Source: DASPOF01 sp035626155 (GTDB taxonomy: Bacteria; Desulfobacterota; Binatia; Binatales; Binataceae). Taken from it: DNA of 29,031 nt. The position numbers were made by a program, and so were the translations under genes. Shown piece after piece: positions 23,062 through 29,031 of the stretch. The DNA lies in assembly GCA_035626155.1 (NCBI GenBank), contig DASPOF010000064.1:1-29031 (forward strand). Direction: 5' to 3'. Every line of letters starts with the position of its first letter. Position 1 is the first letter of the stretch. The notes under the pieces are model-generated. The model was given only the letters and a program-made list of their open reading frames with translations. It was not told the DNA's origin and searched no databases.

Positions 23062-24234
23062 CTAGTGGACGAGGTAACCGGCCACGAACTGATCGGGCTG
23101 CCCGCTGCCCTGCTGCTTCACCACGAACGTGCCTGCGGCAACCGTACCGGAGGTGAAGAACGTTTTGGGGCCCGCCACGGCGTTGCCTGAGCTGTTGGTC
23201 GGTATGGCAAGACCGGTATCCTTGTCGCCCGAATTGTCGAGCGGGCGGAACCACAGCTCGTAGTTCGTGCTCGGCGCCGCACCGGTGATTTTGACGCTGA
23301 CGCCGCCGGTTGCGTTCACCTCGTAGCCGCCGCTATCGAGCGGATCGCTCCCGCAGGTGGAAAGGACCGGGTCGGTCACATCTGCGCAGCGAACCAGGTT
23401 CGACACCGCAACCGGCGGAGGCACGAATTTCTGGTTCACCTTGAACCCGGACACGAACTCATCGGTGCCGCCGTTTTGGAGCACGATCGAACCCGAACCA
23501 ATTGTGCCCGCGGCAAATCCGCTGGTCACGATGAGCTTGGCATAGCCGTGGCGGTCGGTCGGCCCAACCGTTCCGAGCGAGGTCGAGGCGCCACTTTGCG
23601 CGCGAAGGATGGCCGAATAGCTTTGACTGGGCTTGGCGCCATACACGCGGATCGAAAACGAGCCGTCCTCGTTCTCAACATCGACACGCCCGCTCGTTAG
23701 AGGGTCGCTTCCGCAACCTGAAAGCGATGCCGGCACCTGCACATCGGCGCACCGCACCAGGCCGGGCTGGAAGTCAGCCGCCGATTCGAGGCCGTTACTG
23801 GATATGGCTATCCCGGTGATGAACTCTTCGTTGGCGCCGTTGCTCAGGACCACGTTCCCGCCGCCGACCGTCCCGAACTTGAAATAGGCGTCGTGGCGAA
23901 AAGCACCGTCACCCTTGTTATCGGTCTTGAAACTGCCCAGGGAGGACGACGTCGAGCCGTCACCGGAGACGAAAGTGATAGTGTAGGTCGTATTGGTCGC
24001 CGCACCGAGGACTCCGACCGTCACGTCGCCCATATCGTTAATCGTGGCGATGCCTCCCTTGAGGGGATCGTTGGTTGCCGGACAGCCGGCAATCGCCGCC
24101 GGTTCTGTAACGGATTTGCATTGAACCAACGGAGCGCTGAAGGTTTGCGCGCCCGCCGTTCCGGGTGCGATCCAGAGCGTCAGAGGCGCAAGGATCAGTG
24201 CTAGCGGCCATTGCCATCGAGATTGTCTAACCAT
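23062..24234 (-). CDS. secreted protein of three tandem Cys-pair repeats, unknown function
   Basis: This 390-residue protein has a signal peptide (cut after AGA at about residue 29). The rest is three repeats of about 110 residues: 36-144, 159-266 and 280-389. Each opens with LV(Q/R)C(K/A)(D/S)V and a second Cys about 11 residues later, in a context such as CGSDPL (Cys39/51, 162/174, 283/294). Each then has a beta-rich middle with a YS or NY motif, and closes with SGFAAGTIGSGSIVLQNGG-like sequence followed by DEFVSGF. The paired Cys suggest one disulfide per repeat outside the cytoplasm. Repeat fold and glycine content suggest beta-sandwich modules. I recognise no family. AGGAGG precedes the ATG. 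It is divergent from the ceramidase-like gene and has its own terminator. Confidence 0.85.
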   Translation of the reverse strand: MVRQSRWQWPLALILAPLTLWIAPGTAGAQTFSAPLVQCKSVTEPAAIAGCPATNDPLKGGIATINDMGDVTVGVLGAATNTTYTITFVSGDGSTSSSLGSFKTDNKGDGAFRHDAYFKFGTVGGGNVVLSNGANEEFITGIAISSNGLESAADFQPGLVRCADVQVPASLSGCGSDPLTSGRVDVENEDGSFSIRVYGAKPSQSYSAILRAQSGASTSLGTVGPTDRHGYAKLIVTSGFAAGTIGSGSIVLQNGGTDEFVSGFKVNQKFVPPPVAVSNLVRCADVTDPVLSTCGSDPLDSGGYEVNATGGVSVKITGAAPSTNYELWFRPLDNSGDKDTGLAIPTNSSGNAVAGPKTFFTSGTVAAGTFVVKQQGSGQPDQFVAGYLVH

Positions 24235-24551
24235 ACGGGTTCTCCTCCTGGTGCCCCCTTGGCACGTGATAACCTACGTCGCGGCGATTATCAGGTTACA
24301 GCGAAAGTCGGGCCAACTAGAGAATGATGGCACGCGCACGCAGTCGAAATGTTCGCAGTTTGTTCGATCAGAATGAAAATTCCCCCCTCGACTACGAGCA
24401 TTTTTATAGCAGACTATTTTCCTCGACTCGCCCGGTGGATGGCGAGATCTTGAATTTTCCGTTACTTGGCGACATTACCAGTGTAAAAAACTTTGCGCGA
24501 AAGACAAGAAGCGGGAACTGTCTCGAACGGGCACACGGCTCGCCACACGTG
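24235..24551. other. divergent intergenic region, AT-richer right half
   Basis: About 317 bp lie between two divergent exported-protein genes. The left third holds the minus-strand promoter candidate. The right part (about 24350-24500) is noticeably AT-richer and has several weak -10-like hexamers (TATAGC, CATTAC); none can be singled out for the plus-strand gene. An in-frame extension of that gene from 24324 is open but would place 76 residues before its signal peptide, so it is treated as non-coding. Confidence 0.4.
24271..24316 (-). promoter_or_regulatory. candidate promoter with inverted repeat for the three-repeat protein
   Basis: On the minus strand TTGGCC (24316-24311) and GATAAT (24292-24287) are separated by 18 bp. 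Half-sites AACCT (24271-24275) and AGGTT (24293-24297), extended as TGATAACCT and AGGTTACA, flank the -10 and could bind a repressor. It is sequence-based only. Confidence 0.35.
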
Positions 24552-26054
24552 ATGTTTCACAAAACGATTTGCGCGATAGCCTCAGTCGCAACTTTGCTCG
24601 CGATGCCGGTCGCGATCGCGCGGGCGCAACCGCCGATCGCATGCCGAGCGCCCGCACCCGAAGGCGAATATTGCGTCGGCTCGGCCAAGCGCGAAATCAC
24701 GCCCCCATCGCCGGTGTATCTGGGCGGCTACGGCTTCGGCCCGGTCCGGCGATCGACCGGCGTCGCGAGTCCGATCTACGCACGGGCGATCGCGATCTCG
24801 CGCGGCGCTCAGACGGTGGTCTTCGGCGCGATCGAAACGCAGGGGCATTTCCTCGCTTACCAGGAGGGCGGCGGGCCGACCGGCGAATACGGTTTTGCCG
24901 ACATCCGCCGGCGCGTATCGAATGATCTCCGCGTTCCCGAGCGCAACCTCATCATTGCCAGTACGCACGATCACGCCGGGCCCGACGACATCGGCGTATG
25001 GGGCGGCGTACCTCCCGCATATCTGAAGCTCGTCGCCGGCCAGGCGGTCGCGGCGATCGAGTCGGCAATACAGGGCGAGCGACTCGCTCATCTGCACGCT
25101 GCGGAGATCGACACCAGCTCCCTGCATCTGCTGCGAAATCTTCTGCCGCCGCGATACGGGATGGATTACAAGCTCCGCGTCCTGCTCGCGACCGATCCGA
25201 GCGGCGCATCGCTTGCCACCCTGATCAATTTCAGCGCGCATGCCACCACTCTCGGCGGGGACAACACGCTGATTTCGCCGGATTGGCCCGGCGCGGCCGC
25301 CAGAGCGGTCGAGACGGCAAGCCCTGGCTCGACTGCGCTCGTGATGGTCGCATCGGTTGGGCGAACCCAGCCGGAACTCGGCGGCATCGCAGCACGGGGG
25401 CTGCCCCGCGCCGATGAATACGGACGCAAAGTCGCCGAGCTTGCGGTCGCGGCGGAGGCGAGCGCAACGAAGGTCGATGGTCCGGTCGCAGCGGCGGAGA
25501 CGACCCTCAACGTGGCGGTTGAGAATCCGGTGCTGGGCTGCCTGATGATGCGCGGAAGCGGCGGCGTGGACCGCGTGATGCGGTCGAATGGTCCGCCGTA
25601 CTTTGCCCAAGGCGTGATTCGGACGGTGGTCGGCGCAGCGCGAATCGGCAATCTCTTCTTCGCCGCAGTGCCGGGAGAATCATTTCCGGAAACCGAGGCG
25701 CTGCTGGAGCAGCGGGTTGCGGCGGACGGGCACTACCTGTTCTCGCTCGCCGAGGATCAGCTTGGTTACGACCCGCCTCCGTATGAAGTCGGGATGGTCG
25801 AATTCTTGAGCCCCCTCGATGAGGGACTCTTCATCGTAAATTCCCGCTTCGGCGCCGACGTGACGCGAACTCTGCTTTCCGAGGCGGTCTCGCTCGGCTT
25901 TCAGGTTTCGGATACGAGCTACTCGGGAGACGACGCGCCGGCGAATCAGCCGTTTTCCGACCGGGTGAAGGCGAAAATCGGCGCAATCGAGGAACCGATC
26001 GTGAGACGGCTTATCCTGATCGCACTCTGGCTCGGATATAACCGCTTCCATTAG
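24552..26054 (+). CDS. exported neutral ceramidase-like protein
   Basis: This 500-residue protein has a signal peptide (MFHKTICAIASVATLLAMPV, cut after ARA at about 25). It resembles the N-terminal domain of neutral/alkaline non-lysosomal ceramidases: VGSAKREITPPSPVYLGGYG at the start, the zinc-site motif STHDHAGPDD (His139, His141), and FSAHATTLGGDNTLISPDW (His230). Neutral ceramidases carry a nucleophile Ser in a GDVSPN block; the corresponding place here reads VASVGRTQPE (267-275), without it. The C-terminal immunoglobulin-like domain of full-length ceramidase (about 650 or more residues) is also missing. It is therefore probably a zinc hydrolase of the family with another amide or ester substrate. 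The start was chosen at 24552 because the signal peptide begins there, although the ribosome binding site is weak. Confidence 0.78.
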   Translation: MFHKTICAIASVATLLAMPVAIARAQPPIACRAPAPEGEYCVGSAKREITPPSPVYLGGYGFGPVRRSTGVASPIYARAIAISRGAQTVVFGAIETQGHFLAYQEGGGPTGEYGFADIRRRVSNDLRVPERNLIIASTHDHAGPDDIGVWGGVPPAYLKLVAGQAVAAIESAIQGERLAHLHAAEIDTSSLHLLRNLLPPRYGMDYKLRVLLATDPSGASLATLINFSAHATTLGGDNTLISPDWPGAAARAVETASPGSTALVMVASVGRTQPELGGIAARGLPRADEYGRKVAELAVAAEASATKVDGPVAAAETTLNVAVENPVLGCLMMRGSGGVDRVMRSNGPPYFAQGVIRTVVGAARIGNLFFAAVPGESFPETEALLEQRVAADGHYLFSLAEDQLGYDPPPYEVGMVEFLSPLDEGLFIVNSRFGADVTRTLLSEAVSLGFQVSDTSYSGDDAPANQPFSDRVKAKIGAIEEPIVRRLILIALWLGYNRFH

Positions 26055-26100
26055 CAGGGTGATGAGAAGAGCGAAATCCTCGCAGGATCCCAGTCTCGTT

Positions 26101-26328
26101 TTCAGTATAAATGCCCATGCAACTCCGGTTCAACTATTACATCGTAACCTTCGATCTTGGGCGGGACCATCCGCTCCACTTGTTCTACGTTGGCCTCTTT
26201 GTCGACTTGAACGTCGAAAATAATCTTTGAGTCCCTGAACTCAATTCCCATATTCACCACATGCGGAATCTTTAACATATCCGGCAGATACCGCTCCCGC
26301 ACGTCCTCAGCGGACTGAGTATCCTCCG
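26101..26328. repeat. direct repeat copy A (228 bp, about 97% identical to copy B)
   Basis: It aligns without gaps to 26667-26894 (offset 566). About seven substitutions were seen, for example at 26107, 26110 and near 26145, 26155, 26172, 26290 and 26297. It covers the C-terminal half of the small exported protein gene. The identity ends abruptly after TCCTCCG. Confidence 0.9.
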
Positions 26329-26461
26329 GACTTAGCGGCATATCTTGTGCGATCAGCCTGACTGCAGAATTTGGCCAATCGATCGGAATCGTTTTCCGGA
26401 CCGGCGGAATCCAAACAGACCAGCCAACTAAAGCAAGCGCAGCAACATGTCGCGGCTTCAT
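26102..26461 (-). CDS. small exported protein identical in its C-terminal half to the protease tail domain
   Basis: This 119-residue protein starts MKPRHVAALALVGWSVWIPP, a signal peptide or membrane anchor of about 20 residues. A short linker leads to a domain of about 75 residues from EDTQSAEDVRERYLPDM to VEPELHGHLY, almost identical to residues 324-397 of the adjacent protease. The domain pattern KIPHVVNMGIEF, IIFDVQVDKEAN, VPPKIEGYDVIVE is a small alpha/beta unit like those attached to trypsin-like bacterial proteases. The start at 26461 has GGAG 8 nt upstream. It might act as a free inhibitor, chaperone or decoy for the protease; that is inference. An alternative is a recent partial duplication without function, but an intact frame, signal sequence and ribosome binding site argue against this. 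Confidence 0.75.
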   Translation of the reverse strand: MKPRHVAALALVGWSVWIPPVRKTIPIDWPNSAVRLIAQDMPLSPEDTQSAEDVRERYLPDMLKIPHVVNMGIEFRDSKIIFDVQVDKEANVEQVERMVPPKIEGYDVIVEPELHGHLY

Positions 26462-26666
26462 CGCCTTTGCTCCAAAGCAGGCGGTCAATTGATATCGTGT
26501 GCCGCAGAGCGACACTTAAATACATCTTGGCGGCCTCTTTTGTCAACTCCGGCATTGTGCTCCATCGGGAGGCTCCGGCGCACACTCGTGCCCTAAATAT
26601 TGGGCACAGAATCTGTGCTTGAATCCGATCGCCGACCTGCGCCATCGTGTCGGCATCCGAATCTGC

Positions 26667-26894
26667 TTCAGTATAGATACCCATGCAACTCCGGTTCAAC
26701 TATTACATCGTAAGCTTCGATCTTAGGCGGGACCATCCGCTCCACTTGTTCTACGTTGGCTTCTTTGTCGACTTGAACGTCGAAAATAATCTTTGAGTCC
26801 CTGAACTCAATTCCCATATTCACCACATGCGGAATCTTTAACATATCCGGCAGATGCCGCTGCCGCACGTCCTCAGCGGACTGAGTATCCTCCG
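26667..26894. repeat. direct repeat copy B (228 bp)
   Basis: This is the partner of 26101-26328. It encodes the C-terminal tail domain of the protease. Differences are few single substitutions, some changing residues (for example ERY versus QRH), so the copies are recent or kept alike by gene conversion. Confidence 0.9.
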
Positions 26895-27861
26895 CAGCTT
26901 GGGACAGATTTCCAGTAATTTGTGGCTCGGCTGCTCTGCAGCTGCCGCCGCTCACTATCGACAGGCTACTGTAACGTCCAACTTGCGCCAATTTCGCAAG
27001 CACTTGGGAAATCGGATTCGCGACGCTTGTCGTCGCGTCTCCTCCGATTATAACGCCTACCGACTGCGGACAGGATCCACCGGTTACGATGAGGGCCCCT
27101 GAGTCCCCGGCGCCGGAGAAAGGGGGTGTCGCCGTCGTGATAAATGTTTGACCAACAAAATGGAAGTTAGTTGGATTACCAGACTTGTAGATCTTGCCGT
27201 TGACGATAATCGGTTCCGAAGTATACCCCTCGAGGGTTGCACTCATATTGACTGCGGAAATAGATCCCGTGGTGTAACCCGTGCCTGCACCTACCTTCTC
27301 GACGGTCATATCCTGAACCGGCGTGGCAGTGGTGCTACTGATATTGCCAATAAAATAAAGCGCGCTGCTAACATCTCCGGGAAGTACTTTTGCCATTGCT
27401 GCATCTACTGTATTCTGCGCATTTGATCCAGTCTTTAGAGGAACAGCGACACTTAGTTTTGCCACCTCATTGTCCTTGTCCTTGCTACATCCACCGAAGG
27501 TGTCGCCGGGTTGCAAAATTGGGGAGTTGGCTGGCGCATTACCGTCGGTGCCGAGGTTCATCACGTGCGCGCAGCCGGTCACGAATTGCGTGCCCTTTGG
27601 CTCCTGAACGAGGACTCCAAGAGTCCCAGAGGAGCATCCCACGTAAATCGAGTTGCCTACCCTCTTTTCCGCCCAGCTATCATAGCTGCCTCCATCTACT
27701 CCTAGCGGAATCGGACGGATGAAATAACCGCTCTCGGGAGGAGGAGTTGGCGTGGCCGTCGGCGTTTGAGTGGCCGTCGGCGTTTGAGCCGATACGGGAA
27801 CCTCCAGAAGAAACAGCCCGAGGATACCTATTGCGGCGCAGAATCTGATCCTGGTGCCCAA
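26668..27861 (-). CDS. secreted trypsin-like serine protease with C-terminal accessory domain
   Basis: This 397-residue protein has a signal peptide (cut near residue 25, PVSA/QT), a TP-rich linker (26-42), a peptidase S1-fold domain (about 70-305) and a tail domain (322-397). The catalytic triad is visible as His99 in TGCAHVMN, Asp153 in NTVDAAMAKV and Ser254 in GAGDSGALIV. Flanking ILQPGDTFGG and TSVANPISQVL fit the bacterial group in which a core of this type is joined to a small IPGV-type domain. In homologues I recall, that domain precedes the protease; here it follows. The start is TTG at 27861 with GGAG 7 nt upstream. Base composition is more AT-rich than the neighbours. Its tail is duplicated in the gene just downstream. 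Confidence 0.8.
   Translation of the reverse strand: MGTRIRFCAAIGILGLFLLEVPVSAQTPTATQTPTATPTPPPESGYFIRPIPLGVDGGSYDSWAEKRVGNSIYVGCSSGTLGVLVQEPKGTQFVTGCAHVMNLGTDGNAPANSPILQPGDTFGGCSKDKDNEVAKLSVAVPLKTGSNAQNTVDAAMAKVLPGDVSSALYFIGNISSTTATPVQDMTVEKVGAGTGYTTGSISAVNMSATLEGYTSEPIIVNGKIYKSGNPTNFHFVGQTFITTATPPFSGAGDSGALIVTGGSCPQSVGVIIGGDATTSVANPISQVLAKLAQVGRYSSLSIVSGGSCRAAEPQITGNLSQAAEDTQSAEDVRQRHLPDMLKIPHVVNMGIEFRDSKIIFDVQVDKEANVEQVERMVPPKIEAYDVIVEPELHGYLY
27752..27787. repeat. two 18-bp tandem repeats coding for the TP-rich linker
   Basis: GTGGCCGTCGGCGTTTGA occurs twice in direct succession (27752-27769, 27770-27787), encoding on the minus strand the T-P-T-A-T-Q units of the protease linker. Such repeats can vary in number by slippage. 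Confidence 0.85.
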
Positions 27862-27935
27862 TGATCTTCTCCACCTTGCAAAACAGTCAGTTTAGTTCAG
27901 CCCGGGTAGCGACATGCATGGATGCGGCCGATCCG

Positions 27936-29031
27936 TCAGCGCCTCTGCTTCTCCGGTTTAGGCGGCTTGTGCGCGTAGGCGGGGCTGGAACCGCCCATGT
28001 ATCCTGCATTCCAGGTAATCGCGATCCCCTGAGGCATCCCGAGCCCGGTGCTGGAGCCGGTGATGGTCGCGCTGGGCGCCACGTTCCCGTTGCTTCCTGC
28101 TGGATAGACGTAGATGCTGTCCGCGGCCCCTGTCAGGCTTCCGGGGTTCGTGACGTAAATGTTCGCCTTCGAATCGACCGCTATGCCCCCCGGGTAGATA
28201 AAGCCCGTGATATCATCGGTGAGGCTGATTCCTTGGATCGCGGCGCTGGGCGACTCATTAAGTACGCCCGTGCTGGTTCCCAGCGGAGGGTAGATCGTGA
28301 CGCTGCCCATGGTATCGGGGCCGCCGTCGGAGTTGACCACGTAAATGTTCCCGCTGAAGTCCACCGCGACTCCGTAAGGGGTGCTGAGTCCGGTGTTGTC
28401 GCATGGCGCGCAATTCGGGTCGTCGCTGATTGTGGCCGTCGGCGTGACGTTTCCATTGCTGCCCGGCGGGTAGATCGTGACGCTCCCCCATCCGTCGGGT
28501 CCGCCGTAAGGGTTTGCAACATAGAGGTTCCCGAGCGCGTCGAATGCGACGCCGGTGGGATTGCCAAACCCGGTATTGTCACCGCTGCTGTTGCCGCTGA
28601 TCGTGGCGGTCGGTGTGGCGTTGCCGCTGCTGCCGGCTGGATATACCGTGACGCTGCCGACACCGTCGGGTCCCCCAACGGAGTTCGCCACGTAAAGGCT
28701 TCCGTTCGGGTTCTCGGCTATACCAGAAGGCTGCGCAAGCCCCGTGTTGCTCCCGGCTATAGCGGCGCTGATCGGGGCGTTCGCGTAAGTTCCGGGCGAA
28801 TATATATTGATGCTGTCCAATCCGCCGAAGAAGCTGCCTTCGTTTGCCACGTAAATGTTTCCGTTGAGATCCAGGGCAATGCCGGTGGGTGCTTCGAGCG
28901 CGGTGTCCAGCCCGATGGTCTCGCTCGGCACCGGACTGTTGGGCGGATAAACCGTTACTGCATCAACGACCTCTTCCGCGGAGCCGTCATCTGCCACATA
29001 GAGCTTTCCGCTGGAGTCGACGACTATTCCC
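27936..29031 (-). CDS. NHL/beta-propeller repeat protein (5' end outside window)
   Basis: This is the C-terminal 365 residues of a protein built from repeats of about 55-60 residues. The recurring pattern is GLxxPxGIAxDxxGNIYVANxxGG, then GSVTIYPPGSNGN and PTATISG, seen at least five times. The frame stays open to the window end (GIVVDSSGKLYVADDG), so another repeat and the true start lie beyond. This is the NHL-type or SMP-30-like six-bladed propeller pattern, usually an exported ligand-binding or structural protein. The last blade is followed by a short basic tail (YAHKPPKPEKQRR) without an anchor. The repeats are also similar at DNA level, especially 28280-28680. The function cannot be stated. 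It is transcribed in the same direction as the protease, 74 bp upstream of it. Confidence 0.85.
   Translation of the reverse strand, partial: GIVVDSSGKLYVADDGSAEEVVDAVTVYPPNSPVPSETIGLDTALEAPTGIALDLNGNIYVANEGSFFGGLDSINIYSPGTYANAPISAAIAGSNTGLAQPSGIAENPNGSLYVANSVGGPDGVGSVTVYPAGSSGNATPTATISGNSSGDNTGFGNPTGVAFDALGNLYVANPYGGPDGWGSVTIYPPGSNGNVTPTATISDDPNCAPCDNTGLSTPYGVAVDFSGNIYVVNSDGGPDTMGSVTIYPPLGTSTGVLNESPSAAIQGISLTDDITGFIYPGGIAVDSKANIYVTNPGSLTGAADSIYVYPAGSNGNVAPSATITGSSTGLGMPQGIAITWNAGYMGGSSPAYAHKPPKPEKQRR

Noticed and set aside
24324..24551. N-terminal extension of 76 residues for the ceramidase-like protein
   Set aside because: It would put a polar segment before an evident signal peptide, and its DNA is AT-rich like an intergenic region.
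24582..25651. Minus-strand frames of 342 and 161 codons
   Set aside because: They lie opposite the ceramidase-like gene, whose signal peptide and zinc motifs mark the coding strand.
26307..26699. Minus-strand frame of 130 codons between the two repeats
   Set aside because: It overlaps both real genes in another frame, shows no family pattern and has no ribosome binding site.

Overview
The window is a GC-rich bacterial chromosome segment of ordinary gene density with genes on both strands. No phage, transposase, CRISPR array or rRNA is visible. Gene content (NAD-linked molybdenum formate dehydrogenase, tandem amidases, chromate transporter, TP-rich secreted proteins, paired universal stress and small heat shock proteins) suits an uncultured soil or groundwater proteobacterium-like lineage, for example a deltaproteobacterial or Binatota-type genome. 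That placement is inference; no marker gene settles it.

Layout. 1-2600: the 3' end of an epoxide-hydrolase-type alpha/beta hydrolase, converging through a strong GC hairpin on a ChrA chromate transporter, then a small membrane protein. 2675-3428: a solitary HigA-type antitoxin and a minus-strand tRNA cluster (Pro-Arg-His-Lys in transcription order). 3429-4092: a gene-free stretch holding a candidate small RNA. 4093-5613: an aldo/keto reductase and a CBS-pair/ACT-like sensor protein.

6022-14913 is the most coherent part, a stress and dormancy block: Hsp20, a ribosome hibernation factor fused to a cold-shock domain, a DksA-type zinc-finger protein with an AT-hook tail, a universal stress protein, the complete fdsGBAD formate dehydrogenase operon, a second universal stress protein and a second Hsp20. 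Together they could protect proteins, park ribosomes, retune transcription and feed electrons from formate to NAD+ in non-growing cells.

15127-22896 is metabolic: a secreted alkaline-phosphatase-superfamily protein, a GatC/AtzG-like small protein with two amidases, a minus-strand VOC plus GFA (formaldehyde-activating type) pair divergent from an AraC regulator, and a third universal stress protein. A decayed copy of the start of that last gene lies about 2 kb away, after the second amidase.

23002-29031 is a run of exported proteins: a three-repeat secreted protein with a classical terminator, a neutral-ceramidase-like protein lacking the usual catalytic serine motif, a secreted trypsin-like protease whose C-terminal domain has been duplicated as a separate small exported protein (228 bp, about 97% identical), and an NHL-type beta-propeller protein cut by the window edge. 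The protease pair is visibly more AT-rich than its surroundings and looks acquired.
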